From: Acidaminococcaceae bacterium
GTDB lineage: Bacteria > Bacillota > Negativicutes > Acidaminococcales > Acidaminococcaceae
Assembly: GCA_022653215.1 (NCBI GenBank)
Contig: JALCSJ010000051.1
Location: 1-12,501, forward strand
Reading direction: 5' to 3'
DNA length: 12,501 nucleotides
In this document: positions 1 through 7,426 of the stretch, piece by piece
Layout of the letters: each line of letters begins with the position of its first letter
Position numbering within the stretch: position 1 is the stretch's first letter
Translations under genes and position numbers: made by a program
The notes under the pieces: model-generated
What the model was told of the DNA's origin: nothing
Database searches by the model: none
What the model saw: the letters and a program-made list of their open reading frames with translations, nothing else

Positions 1-821
1 TCCGCCAGATAGGTGTCAATGGCCTTCCGATATACGCTTACTACACTGGCCACGTAGTGGACACTTTTCATTCTTCCCTCTATTTTCAGGCTGCTTATGC
101 CTGCTGAAATCAGCTGAGGTAAATATTCTATTAAACATAAATCTTTGGAATTTAAAACAAAAGAGCCTCTTTCATCTTCTTCTATAGGGAAATACTCCCC
201 CGGTCTGTTTTCTTCACATAGAGCAAATTTCCAACGGCAAACCTGAGCACAGGCACCTCTGTTCCCATCCCTACCGGTAAAATAACTGCTTAGCAGACAA
301 CGTCCTGAATAAGAAATACACATGGCGCCATGAACAAAAGCTTCTAATTCAACAGTGGATTTTTTCCCGATTTCCGCCATTTCCTTTAAGGATAATTCCC
401 GGGCCAGGACTACTCGCGAAGCACCTAGCTGCTGCCAGGCATTTACCGTAGCATAATTACAGCTATTAGCCTGAGTACTTACATGTAAGGGCATATCAGG
501 CACTGTTTTTCTGGCAATGGACCAGATCCCCAAATCAGAAATAAGCAGCCCATCAACATGCAAGGCTGCTAATTTTTTTAAATATTCAGGTAAACCGATT
601 AAATCACTATTATGAGGAAAAATATTAACTGTAACATAAACTTTTTTCCCCATACTATGAGCAAAATTAACGGCTTCTTCTATTTCTTCGTTGGAAAAAT
701 TACCTGCAAAAGCCCTTAATCCAAAGTTTTTTCCACCTAGATACACTGCGTCTGCACCATAGATTAAAGCCATTTTGCATTTTTCCATACTCCCTGCGGG
801 AGCCAGTAATTCAGGTTTCAT
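1..821 (-). CDS. trhP: U32-family peptidase-like protein, tRNA uridine-34 hydroxylation (TrhP/YrrO-like), 3' end cut off
   Basis: An open frame starts at ATG 821 and runs 273 codons to the window edge without a stop, so the C-terminus is missing. The N-terminus reads MKPELLAPAGSMEKC, typical of U32 proteins. The U32 signature lies at residues 160-176 (E-A-F-x-H-G-x-M-C, then SYSGRC). Cysteines at 168, 175, 191, 195 and 229 could supply the iron-sulfur ligands described for this family. TrhP proteins act with prephenate-derived chemistry to make 5-hydroxyuridine at tRNA position 34; older annotations call them collagenase-like proteases. The gene starts 6 nt after the mltG stop and belongs to the ireB-ruvX-mltG operon, its usual place in Firmicutes, although the O-methyltransferase gene often found between is absent. 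The family is certain. TrhP rather than a paralogue such as an RlhA-type protein is inferred from context. Confidence 0.85.
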   Translation of the reverse strand, partial: MKPELLAPAGSMEKCKMALIYGADAVYLGGKNFGLRAFAGNFSNEEIEEAVNFAHSMGKKVYVTVNIFPHNSDLIGLPEYLKKLAALHVDGLLISDLGIWSIARKTVPDMPLHVSTQANSCNYATVNAWQQLGASRVVLARELSLKEMAEIGKKSTVELEAFVHGAMCISYSGRCLLSSYFTGRDGNRGACAQVCRWKFALCEENRPGEYFPIEEDERGSFVLNSKDLCLIEYLPQLISAGISSLKIEGRMKSVHYVASVVSVYRKAIDTYLA

Positions 822-827
822 TATAAG

Positions 828-1838
828 TTATTCTTCCTCGCTGGTTTTTTTTATATTCTCTAAATGTTCTTGGTAGGTCTTACTGAAAATATGATGACCA
901 TCCTTGCCGGCCACAAAATATAAAAACTCTGTATCCACAGGATGAAGCACTGCTTCAATAGCTTCCATACTGGGATTGGCAATGGGTCCCGGCGGCAATC
1001 CTGCGTATTTATATGTATTATACGGAGAATCTATTTTGGTATCTTCAATAGAGATTTCTTTTTTTTGTTCGCTGAAAAGATACTGAATGGTTGTATCTGA
1101 TTGTATAGGCATACCAATCTTCAGTCTCTTCAGGAACACCCCTGCTATAAGAGGCATCTCACTTCTGACTCTTGCTTCCTGCTCAACCATAGCCGCAACA
1201 TTAACAACGTCTTTGATACTCATCTTGCTGTTTTTTATCTCATCTCTGATTTTTGTGGTCAAGCGAGCATTGAACTCTCTGACCATCATAGTCAGAACAT
1301 CTTTTTCCGAAGTCCCTTTTACCAAATAATAAGTAGAAGGATAGGCAAAACCCTCAGCCTTATAGATGACACTGGTATTAGCTGTCTCCATATAAGGATA
1401 AGGAGTATATTTTTTCGCTGCATCCTTAAAAGCATTAGCATTGCCCAGGCTTTCTCTTTCCAGCTTTGCAGCGATTTTATCAATTGTAAAAGCTTCCGGC
1501 ACTGTAAAAACCTCATAGCGGACTTCGCCCTTGGAAAGGATTTCTACAATATCCTTATTAGACATACCGCTGATAATCTCATATTCACCGGCTTGTAAGG
1601 AACTGTCCAAGCCTTTGATTTTGGCTGCCATACGAAAGGATTCCGGAGTGTTAACCAGCTTTAATTTATGGAGCATATTGGCAATATCGGCAGTTGTCAT
1701 ACCTTTTTTCACAGTAAAGCTTACTTTCTGTCCGGTGGCAATACTGGCATTATCATTGGAATAATTAAAATACCAATAGGCACCTACAACTAAAGCCAAA
1801 ATTAATCCGGTCAGAACAGGAATGAATTTCTTTTGCAT
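828..1838 (-). CDS. mltG: endolytic murein transglycosylase MltG (YceG-like)
   Basis: The protein has 336 residues, normal for MltG. It cleaves nascent glycan strands at the outer face of the cytoplasmic membrane and helps set glycan chain length. One membrane segment spans about residues 6-24 with a short positively charged cytoplasmic start (MQKKF). A LysM-like subdomain follows at about 38-100 (FTVKKGMTTADIANML). The catalytic domain carries EGFAYPSTYYL (162-172), the active-site region AAMVEQEAR (Glu219 is the likely catalytic residue, Glu221 nearby), IQSDTTIQYLF and YNTYKYAGLPPGPIANPS, all hallmark MltG motifs. It starts 3 nt after the DUF1292 stop and ends 6 nt before the U32 gene, so it is an inner gene of the operon. 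I see no anomalies. Confidence 0.95.
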   Translation of the reverse strand: MQKKFIPVLTGLILALVVGAYWYFNYSNDNASIATGQKVSFTVKKGMTTADIANMLHKLKLVNTPESFRMAAKIKGLDSSLQAGEYEIISGMSNKDIVEILSKGEVRYEVFTVPEAFTIDKIAAKLERESLGNANAFKDAAKKYTPYPYMETANTSVIYKAEGFAYPSTYYLVKGTSEKDVLTMMVREFNARLTTKIRDEIKNSKMSIKDVVNVAAMVEQEARVRSEMPLIAGVFLKRLKIGMPIQSDTTIQYLFSEQKKEISIEDTKIDSPYNTYKYAGLPPGPIANPSMEAIEAVLHPVDTEFLYFVAGKDGHHIFSKTYQEHLENIKKTSEEE

Positions 1839-1841
1839 CGC

Positions 1842-2138
1842 TTAATCTTCTTCCTCTTTCGTCTCTGCCATTAATTTATCATAAGCATCCATAACTGCGG
1901 CAAACTCTTCCTCTGTAGGATCCAAATAAATTGGTTCCCCCGCTTCATCAAAATCTATTCGTGCTACCACTGCATTGTCTTCGTCACTGTCACAATCTTC
2001 TACCAAGATGGCAAAATTCTTCTTGTCTAAAGGAATAACCATTTCCTCCCGATAGTAAGTTTCTTTACCCTCACTATCAGTAACAACTACCGTGTTCTCA
2101 ATATCTTCGGCTTCCGGCAAACTCTTTTCATCTTTCAT
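1842..2138 (-). CDS. DUF1292 family small acidic protein (YrzB-like)
   Basis: This 98-residue protein is very rich in Asp and Glu, with an acidic tail ending KEEED. The central part (YYREEMVIPLDKKNFAILVE, then VVARIDFDEAGEPIYLDPTEEEFAAV) matches the DUF1292 pattern of a short beta-rich domain followed by a helix. No biochemical function is established for the family. The start is supported by a strong GGAGGAG site at about 2147-2154, which lies inside the last codons of ruvX. Only 2 nt separate the two genes, so translation is probably coupled. The place between ruvX and mltG is the usual one in Firmicutes and is the main support for the family call. Confidence 0.85.
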   Translation of the reverse strand: MKDEKSLPEAEDIENTVVVTDSEGKETYYREEMVIPLDKKNFAILVEDCDSDEDNAVVARIDFDEAGEPIYLDPTEEEFAAVMDAYDKLMAETKEEED

Positions 2139-2140
2139 GA

Positions 2141-2560
2141 TTATACTCCTCCTCGGCTATCCAGATAATTTTGCAAGATAACAACAGCAGCCATCATATC
2201 AATTATTTTTCTCCGTTTTTTCCGCTGCATATCAGCTGCAACTAAAACCTTTTCGGCAGCAACAGTAGATAATCTCTCGTCCCACAGGATGATTTTAAGC
2301 TGAGGGTACTGCTTGGCCAGTTCATCTTTATAAACCTCACTGGCTTTTGCTCGCTCTCCGATTGAACCATTCATATTTTTGGGATAGCCTATCACGATGG
2401 AATCAACTTCTTCTTGACGGATAATCTCATCCAATCTGGCAAAGTCCTTGTTTTTTCCTTGGCGGCGAATTGTCTCTACTCCACGGGCTATAAGCCCTGT
2501 TGCATCGCTGACCGCGACTCCGATAGTTTTCGTTCCTAAATCTAAAGCCATTGTTCTCAT
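2141..2560 (-). CDS. ruvX: RuvX/YqgF family RNase H-fold nuclease (putative Holliday junction resolvase / pre-16S rRNA nuclease)
   Basis: The protein has 139 residues, the usual length. The RNase H-like fold is shown by MALDLGTKTIGVAVSD (Asp7), VIGYPKNMNGSIG (about 56-68), WDERLST (Asp94-Glu95) and the C-terminal helix with Asp121 (DMMAAVVILQNYL). These acidic residues form the metal-binding active site. Family members have been assigned to 16S rRNA 5' maturation in E. coli and to Holliday junction resolution in other bacteria; which applies here cannot be told from sequence. The gene starts 7 nt after ireB. I kept ATG 2560, but ATG 2551 (MALDLG) is a possible alternative because no strong ribosome site stands before either codon. 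Confidence 0.92.
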   Translation of the reverse strand: MRTMALDLGTKTIGVAVSDATGLIARGVETIRRQGKNKDFARLDEIIRQEEVDSIVIGYPKNMNGSIGERAKASEVYKDELAKQYPQLKIILWDERLSTVAAEKVLVAADMQRKKRRKIIDMMAAVVILQNYLDSRGGV

Positions 2561-2567
2561 AAAATAG

Positions 2568-2822
2568 TTATTTTCCCTTTAAATATTCTTTCAGTAATTC
2601 TTCTAGCAGCTCATAACGCTCAAAACCACGGATTTTGGTTCTGGCATCTTTAAAGCTGGTGATATAAGTCGGATCGCCGCTTAATAGATAGCCTGCCAAT
2701 TGATCTATTGGTTTATAGCCTTTTTCCTGCAAAGCTACTGCCACTTCTTTAATAGTTGCAGCAACATCTTTTTTATCCGTAACCGGTGGAAACATCATGG
2801 TTTCTTGAGATACCTTAGACAT
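2568..2822 (-). CDS. ireB: IreB family regulatory phosphoprotein (UPF0297)
   Basis: This 84-residue protein matches the UPF0297/YrzL family throughout: an N-terminal stretch with Thr8 (SQETMMF), then ALQEKGYKPIDQLAGYLLSG, DPTYITSFKDAR, and a helical end ELLEELLKEYL. In Enterococcus faecalis, IreB is phosphorylated on N-terminal threonines by the PASTA kinase IreK and restrains cephalosporin resistance. Thr8 is the most likely counterpart here, which is inference. It is the first gene of the ireB-ruvX-DUF1292-mltG-U32 unit, with its own promoter at 2845-2872 and a clear GGGAGG ribosome site at about 2829-2834. In most Firmicutes it follows alaS directly; here a TetR gene and a terminator lie between them. 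Confidence 0.93.
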   Translation of the reverse strand: MSKVSQETMMFPPVTDKKDVAATIKEVAVALQEKGYKPIDQLAGYLLSGDPTYITSFKDARTKIRGFERYELLEELLKEYLKGK

Positions 2823-2844
2823 TTTAAAACCTCCCTGTCATAAT

Positions 2845-2872
2845 ATTATATTTTACCACAAAAACTTGTAAA
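2845..2872 (-). promoter_or_regulatory. Sigma-A promoter for the ireB-ruvX-mltG operon
   Basis: On the minus strand a TTTACA -35 box (2872-2867) is followed after 16 nt by a perfect TATAAT -10 box (2850-2845), about 22 nt before the ireB start codon. The -35 box partly overlaps the U-tract of the terminator just upstream, so termination of one unit and initiation of the next share bases. Confidence 0.7.
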
Positions 2873-2905
2873 AAAGGGAGAAACTAACTAGTTTCTCCCT
2901 TTTTT
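2870..2905. terminator. Bidirectional intrinsic terminator between tetR-like gene and ireB
   Basis: A perfect 17-bp inverted repeat (arms 2870-2886 and 2889-2905) encloses a 2-base centre. The core of the stem is GGGAGAAACTA, with six A/T pairs at the base that supply a T-tract in either direction. It lies 9 nt after the TetR-family stop codon and ends the alaS transcription unit. No plus-strand gene converges here, so the second direction may not be used. Confidence 0.9.
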
Positions 2906-2914
2906 CTTGAAATA

Positions 2915-3493
2915 TTATTGGAAATACTGACAAATGCACTTGGGAATTGATTCCTGAAAGAGCACCAGTAAAACTTCTTTGGGTGCCTTCATACCACTGA
3001 CAATCCACCGCATAGTCATTTCTTCTCCCCCTACAACAGCCATTTCTAAGGCAAATAAAATATGGGGATTGCTAAGATCCGCTCCACCTTTTTTCAGCAT
3101 TTTTGTATAAGCCCCTCTGGTAAAGCGTACATTATGACGCCTGATCTGGTCTATATTTTTACTGCCGTAAAGATGCCGGAAAAACTGGTAATGCTTTTCG
3201 TAAAGTTGAAACTTCTTGTATAAAGCTTCGGACCAGGATTCGCTGGCTACGATATGTTTAGCTTCTAAAGCAAGCAAATGAATATATTCCCATTCAGCCA
3301 AATCTTCTTTTGTGGGAAAGTATTTATAAAAACAGCTTCTGGTAACCTTAGCTTTCTCAAATATTTCTTTTATAGTAATATTTTCCAACGTATTCTTTTT
3401 AAGCAGGATTCGTAAAGCATCACCTAATTCAGCTTTTTCATGAAGGCCTTGTTCATATTTTTCCTGTGCCTTTATCTCTGCTTTAGTTTTCAT
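2915..3493 (-). CDS. TetR/AcrR family transcriptional regulator
   Basis: The protein has 192 residues. The N-terminal helix-turn-helix is clear at about residues 36-66: ITIKEIFEKAKVTRSCFYKYF followed by TKEDL, the standard TetR recognition helix with its FYKYF end. The all-helical remainder (about 70-192) should form the ligand and dimer domain, but its sequence gives no hint of the ligand. The 28 residues before the HTH are unusually charged (KTKAEIKAQEKYEQGLHEK). The start is supported by GAGG at 3501-3504, which overlaps the alaS stop codon, so the gene is co-transcribed and probably translationally coupled to alaS. No adjacent efflux or metabolic gene suggests a target. A TetR regulator in this place is unusual, since alaS and ireB are normally neighbours. 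Confidence 0.88.
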   Translation of the reverse strand: MKTKAEIKAQEKYEQGLHEKAELGDALRILLKKNTLENITIKEIFEKAKVTRSCFYKYFPTKEDLAEWEYIHLLALEAKHIVASESWSEALYKKFQLYEKHYQFFRHLYGSKNIDQIRRHNVRFTRGAYTKMLKKGGADLSNPHILFALEMAVVGGEEMTMRWIVSGMKAPKEVLLVLFQESIPKCICQYFQ

Positions 3494-3504
3494 TCTCGCA
3501 CCTC

Positions 3505-6129
3505 TTACTTAATGCATCCTTCTACAATGCCCCAAGCTTTTTCCATGGCTTCAGGCAATTTGCTTACATCTTTGGCACCGGCCTGGGCCATATCAGGACG
3601 GCCACCACCGCCGCCACCCATAATCTGGGCTACGGCTTTTACTATCTTGCCTGCATGGGCACCTTTGCTAATAGCTTCTTTTGTAGCCATGGTTAAAATC
3701 ACGATTTTTCCTTCAGGCAGCTTAGAGGCCAGAACAACTACACCACCGGTTTTATCCCTTAACTGATCCCCTAATTTTCTCAGGCTGTCAATATCTTCAA
3801 CATTAACTGTTTCAACTAAAGTTTTCACACCTTTAATGTCTTTGACTTTATTATCTACAGCTGATACCTGAGAGGAAGCCATCTTTTGTTCCAGTTCGGC
3901 ATTTTTGTGTTTTTCTGTCTTTACTTCTTCCTGGAGAGTATTCAATCTTTCCATGATCTGACCTGGACGGGTTTTTAATGCATGAGCAATGGTATTAAGA
4001 GAAGCTTCTTGCTCACGAACATAGGCCAAAGCCCCACGCCCTGTTACTGCTTCGATACGTCTGATTCCTGCCCCTGAGCTCGTTTCAGAAAGAATTTTGA
4101 ATAAACCGATGTGGGAAGTATTATGAACATGGACACCGCCGCATAATTCCTTGCTATAACCGGGAACAGTAACCACCCGAACTACTTTGCCGTATTTTTC
4201 CCCGAACAGTGCCATAGCACCTTCTGCTTTCGCTTGTTCTATATTTTCTTCCTTGAATTCTACTTCTGCTGCATCCAAGATTTTCTTATTGACAATATCT
4301 TCCACTTCTTTGATTTCTTCGGGAGTCATAGCTGCAAAATGGGAGAAGTCAAAACGTAATCTGTCAGGTCCCACATAACTGCCGGCCTGATTAACATGAT
4401 CACCCAGGACAGTTCTCAAAGCTGCCTGGAGCAAATGAGTTGCCGTATGATTTCTGGCAATATCCTTTTTGCGGTCTATGTCAACTGAGAATTTAACTTC
4501 TTCTCCTACAGCAATACTGCCTTCTGCTACTACCCCTAAATGTACTGTAGAGCCATCCGGCAATTTTTTCGTATTCTCCACAGTCATAATACCTGTAGGT
4601 CCGGCCAAAGTACCGGTATCACCTAATTGTCCGCCGCCTTCCGCATGGAAAGCAGTATTATCCAAAATAACAGCTACTGCCGTACCATCTTCTGCATCCT
4701 TAATTGGCTGAGGATCGGCAATGGGGAATATATCTACGATTTTACCTTTAATGCTGTTTTCGTCAATCTTTAAATCTCCGACTTTCAAGCTTCTGGTATT
4801 GTAAACAATAGGACGGCCTTCCTTGTCATTTCTGGCATTACGGGCACGTTCTCTCTGTTTTTCCATGGCAGTTTCAAATCCTGCCTGATCCATGGTCATA
4901 CCTTGTTCTTCCAGGATTTCCGCTGTTAATTCCCAAGGGAAACCAAAAGTATCATAAAGCTTAAAAGCTTCAGAACCCGGCAGTTCAGTACGGCCGGCTT
5001 TTTTCATCTCTTCAATGGAATTATTTAAAATATCGGTGCCCTGTACCAAAGTTTGACGGAAACGAGTTTCTTCCATATCTATTACTTTGGCAATATAACT
5101 CTTTTTATCAACTAGATCTTTATAGTGATCACCATACATGCCAATAACAACATCAGCAGCTCCAACCAGGAACTTGTCCTCAATGCCTAAAAGACGACCA
5201 TGGCGAATAGCTCTGCGGATAATCCGGCGCAGAATATAGCCTCTTCCTTCGTTAGAAGGCAGAATGCCGTCGCCAATCATGAACACCATGCTTCTGGCAT
5301 GATCCGCAATAACTTTCAGAGATACATCATTCTTAGGATCAGCATTATATGTTTTCTTTGCTATTTTAGCTGCATATTCAATAATGGGGAAAATCAAATC
5401 TGTTTCAAAGTTAGATGGTTTACCTTGCAATACAGAAGCCAATCTTTCCAGCCCTAAGCCGGTATCTATATTCTTGTGAACCAAGGGTGTATAGCTGCCA
5501 TCATCGTTTTTATTGAATTGAGTAAATACCAGATTCCACAGTTCAAGAAATCTACCGCAATCGCAGCCGGGACCGCAGGTAGGTTTGCCGCAGCCTCTTT
5601 CTTCACCTAAATCGATATGGATTTCAGAATCAGGACCGCAGGGGCCTGTACCGATTTCCCAGAAATTATCCTCTAAACGGACAATACGATTGGCAGGAAT
5701 GCCTACTGTATTATGCCAAATATCAAAAGCCTCATCATCTTTGGTGTGAATCGTAATCCATAATTTATCTGCAGGAAGCTCCATTTCTTTGGTCAAAAAC
5801 TCCCAGGCCCAAGGAATGATTTCTTTCTTAAAATAATCACCAAAGGAGAAATCTCCCAGCATTTCAAAATATGTATGATGGCGGGCAGTATGGCCTACGT
5901 TCTCAATATCACCTGTCCGCACACATTTTTGACAAGTGGCAATACGATTGCAAGGAGGCTTCATTTTCCCTGTAAAGAAAGGTTTAAAGGGAGCCATGCC
6001 TGCACCAATCAGTAATAAAGAAGGATCGTCCTGAGGTATTAAGGAAGCACTTGGCAAAACCAAATGGCCTCTTTCTGCAAAGAAGTCCAGAAATCTTTGT
6101 CTAATTTCATTTCCGCTCAAATTTTTCAT
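3505..6129 (-). CDS. alaS: Alanine--tRNA ligase
   Basis: This 874-residue enzyme charges tRNA-Ala with alanine and edits mischarged Ser or Gly. The class II aminoacylation core lies at residues 1-240 and contains GAGMAPFKPFF, HHTYFEMLGDFSFGDYF, an inserted cysteine cluster at 180-191 (C-G-K-P-T-C-G-P-G-C-D-C, common in Firmicutes AlaRS) and DTGLGLERL. The tRNA-recognition region with RGYILRRIIRRAIRHGR follows at about 296-312. The editing domain has the metal-binding motifs HTATH (561-565) and CGGVH (663-667). A coiled-coil linker at about 720-755 leads to the C-Ala domain with its glycine run GGGGGGRPDMAQAG (838-851). The start ATG has AGGAG about 8 nt before it. The leader is short (about 30 nt) and has no T-box, although many Firmicutes synthetase genes have one. 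Nothing in the protein looks damaged. Confidence 0.98.
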   Translation of the reverse strand: MKNLSGNEIRQRFLDFFAERGHLVLPSASLIPQDDPSLLLIGAGMAPFKPFFTGKMKPPCNRIATCQKCVRTGDIENVGHTARHHTYFEMLGDFSFGDYFKKEIIPWAWEFLTKEMELPADKLWITIHTKDDEAFDIWHNTVGIPANRIVRLEDNFWEIGTGPCGPDSEIHIDLGEERGCGKPTCGPGCDCGRFLELWNLVFTQFNKNDDGSYTPLVHKNIDTGLGLERLASVLQGKPSNFETDLIFPIIEYAAKIAKKTYNADPKNDVSLKVIADHARSMVFMIGDGILPSNEGRGYILRRIIRRAIRHGRLLGIEDKFLVGAADVVIGMYGDHYKDLVDKKSYIAKVIDMEETRFRQTLVQGTDILNNSIEEMKKAGRTELPGSEAFKLYDTFGFPWELTAEILEEQGMTMDQAGFETAMEKQRERARNARNDKEGRPIVYNTRSLKVGDLKIDENSIKGKIVDIFPIADPQPIKDAEDGTAVAVILDNTAFHAEGGGQLGDTGTLAGPTGIMTVENTKKLPDGSTVHLGVVAEGSIAVGEEVKFSVDIDRKKDIARNHTATHLLQAALRTVLGDHVNQAGSYVGPDRLRFDFSHFAAMTPEEIKEVEDIVNKKILDAAEVEFKEENIEQAKAEGAMALFGEKYGKVVRVVTVPGYSKELCGGVHVHNTSHIGLFKILSETSSGAGIRRIEAVTGRGALAYVREQEASLNTIAHALKTRPGQIMERLNTLQEEVKTEKHKNAELEQKMASSQVSAVDNKVKDIKGVKTLVETVNVEDIDSLRKLGDQLRDKTGGVVVLASKLPEGKIVILTMATKEAISKGAHAGKIVKAVAQIMGGGGGGRPDMAQAGAKDVSKLPEAMEKAWGIVEGCIK

Positions 6130-6165
6130 TAATTTATCTCCTAACTATATTTACACGTAACAATA

Positions 6166-6194
6166 ATTATATAAAAAATGACCGAAAGTGTCAA
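6166..6194 (-). promoter_or_regulatory. Consensus sigma-A promoter for alaS
   Basis: On the minus strand, TTGACA (6194-6189) and TATAAT (6171-6166) are separated by exactly 17 nt, a perfect vegetative promoter. The TGA in the -35 box is the stop codon of mnmA (6193-6191). Transcription should start near 6159, leaving about 30 nt of leader. Confidence 0.88.
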
Positions 6195-7258
6195 TTAGTA
6201 GGCCCAATAATTGTGCCTCCGCCTAAGCATAAATTTTCCTGATAAAAGACTACCGATTGACCCGGTGCAATGCCTCTGAGTGGCCGGTTAAACTCCACAA
6301 CAACTTCACCGGCTTTCACGCCGGGCTGTACTACTGCGTCCATAAGTTTAGCATTGTAACGGATTTTTACGGAGCAGCTGAGGGGTTCAGCCAAAATTCT
6401 TCCATCGGCAAACACTACATTTTCAGCTCTTAAACCATGACAAGCAGCCTCTTTGGCAAAGCCTAAGACTACCTGATTATGAGGCACATCCAGACGAATT
6501 ACGAACAAAGGCTCTGCAGCCGCAATGCCCATGCCTTTTCGTTGGCCCGCTGTATAGTGGCTCAATCCTTTGTGTCTGCCCAATATATTTCCCTTTGTGT
6601 CCACAAAATTCCCCGGTTGTTCTTTATAACACCTGTATCTTGCCAGAAAACTGTCATGGTCATTATCCGGAATGAAACAGATATCCTGACTGTCTTTTTT
6701 GGCAAAAACCGGCAAATTATTTTCCTTAGCTATTTCCCTGGCCTGTTCCTTGCTATATTCTCCTAAGGGAAAAATCACATGATGAAGAATTTCCTGATTT
6801 AAGTGGTAGAGTACATAGCTCTGGTCTTTAGGCAGATAGGCAGCCCGCTTTATATGTCTGATACCCTCGGCATTCTCGTCCAGACGTACATAATGTCCTG
6901 TAGACAGCAAATCCGCTCCTAAGTCCATGGCAGACTTATACAAGGCTCCGAATTTAATCTTTTTATTACAATAAACACAAGGATTAGGTGTTCTGCCTTG
7001 GGCGTATTCGTCCAAAAAATATTGTACAACTATTTCCCTGAATATTTTAGTGTAATCAACCACATGATGCTCAATGCCCAAAATACGGCACACTTCTGCC
7101 GCATCCCCTTCTGCTGACAAATCAATTCCCTGGGTTTCATCCCGCCACAGTCTCATGGTTAATCCTATAACTTTATATCCCTGCTGCTGCAGCAGTAGGG
7201 CTCCAACGGAGCTATCAACGCCACCGCTCATGGCCATGGTCACAATTTTCTTAGTCAT
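6191..7258 (-). CDS. mnmA: tRNA-specific 2-thiouridylase MnmA
   Basis: MnmA adenylates U34 of tRNA Lys/Glu/Gln and inserts sulfur to give 2-thiouridine. With the start chosen here it has 355 residues. The PP-loop ATPase motif SGGVDSS lies at about 11-17. The catalytic cysteines are Cys97 (in NPCVYCNKKIKFG) and Cys194 (in DSQDICFIPD); an additional Cys94 sits next to the first. LSTGHYVRL and HYTAGQRKGMG are further family motifs. I chose ATG 7258 because AAGGA stands 8 nt before it and the protein then opens MTKKIVTMAMSGGVDSS, as in the family. An in-frame GTG at 7279 would add seven residues but has no ribosome site. MnmA needs a cysteine desulfurase partner, often encoded just upstream in Firmicutes; none is present here. 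Confidence 0.96.
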   Translation of the reverse strand: MTKKIVTMAMSGGVDSSVGALLLQQQGYKVIGLTMRLWRDETQGIDLSAEGDAAEVCRILGIEHHVVDYTKIFREIVVQYFLDEYAQGRTPNPCVYCNKKIKFGALYKSAMDLGADLLSTGHYVRLDENAEGIRHIKRAAYLPKDQSYVLYHLNQEILHHVIFPLGEYSKEQAREIAKENNLPVFAKKDSQDICFIPDNDHDSFLARYRCYKEQPGNFVDTKGNILGRHKGLSHYTAGQRKGMGIAAAEPLFVIRLDVPHNQVVLGFAKEAACHGLRAENVVFADGRILAEPLSCSVKIRYNAKLMDAVVQPGVKAGEVVVEFNRPLRGIAPGQSVVFYQENLCLGGGTIIGPTN

Positions 7259-7266
7259 TTTTTTAG

Positions 7267-7271
7267 TCCTT
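7267..7271 (-). promoter_or_regulatory. Ribosome binding site that fixes the mnmA start
   Basis: AAGGA on the minus strand lies 8 nt before ATG 7258. It falls downstream of the longer-frame GTG at 7279, so it favours the shorter 355-residue MnmA. Confidence 0.65.
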
Positions 7272-7353
7272 TTTAACACTTATTATTATAATCGCTTCGC
7301 GACTGACAAATTATCCGACAGCTCGTGCTCTAGTTCCATTAATTATACACTTA

Positions 7354-7381
7354 AGAATAGCACACGTACTAATAAAGTCAA
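7354..7381 (-). promoter_or_regulatory. Probable promoter for mnmA
   Basis: On the minus strand TTGACT (7381-7376), a 16-nt spacer and TATTCT (7359-7354) form a good sigma-A promoter about 95 nt before the mnmA start. The spacer contains an imperfect dyad, TAGTAC next to GTGCTA, that could be an operator. A perfect TATAAT also occurs at 7347-7342, but it has no -35 box at the right distance. The long 5' leader (about 7279-7348) shows only a small TCGC-GAA-GCGA hairpin. Confidence 0.5.
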
Positions 7382-7383
7382 GA

Positions 7384-7419
7384 AAGTGTTACAAAGGTAT
7401 ATGTCCCCTTGTAACACTT
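7384..7419. repeat. 36-nt palindrome after the Rrf2 gene (terminator or REP-like element)
   Basis: Arms AAGTGTTACAA (7384-7394) and TTGTAACACTT (7409-7419) are perfectly complementary over 11 bp. With one A-C mismatch the stem extends by a further GG/CC. The minus-strand loop region reads GGGGACATATACC. It begins 8 nt after the Rrf2 stop codon, so it could terminate the trx operon, but the following minus-strand bases (TCTTG) are a poor U-tract. Its composition recalls dispersed short palindromes containing GGGGACA; that likeness is from memory and has not been searched. The mnmA -35 box begins just 2 nt beyond it. Confidence 0.6.
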
Positions 7420-7426
7420 AGAGTAG

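Noticed and set aside
1101..1598. 165-codon open frame on the plus strand
   Set aside because: It lies wholly antisense to mltG, has no ribosome site, and its translation resembles no family; the minus-strand MltG motifs are unambiguous.
3440..3766. 108-codon plus-strand open frame over the alaS 3' end with a proline run
   Set aside because: The proline run is merely the antisense of the conserved AlaRS glycine stretch (GGGGGG), so it is a shadow frame.
6130..6165. T-box or attenuator before alaS
   Set aside because: The leader from the expected start to the ATG is about 30 nt, too short for a T-box, and contains no terminator hairpin.
7259..7279. Longer MnmA start at GTG 7279
   Set aside because: No ribosome site precedes it, the seven extra residues are not typical of MnmA, and AAGGA at 7267-7271 is correctly placed for ATG 7258.
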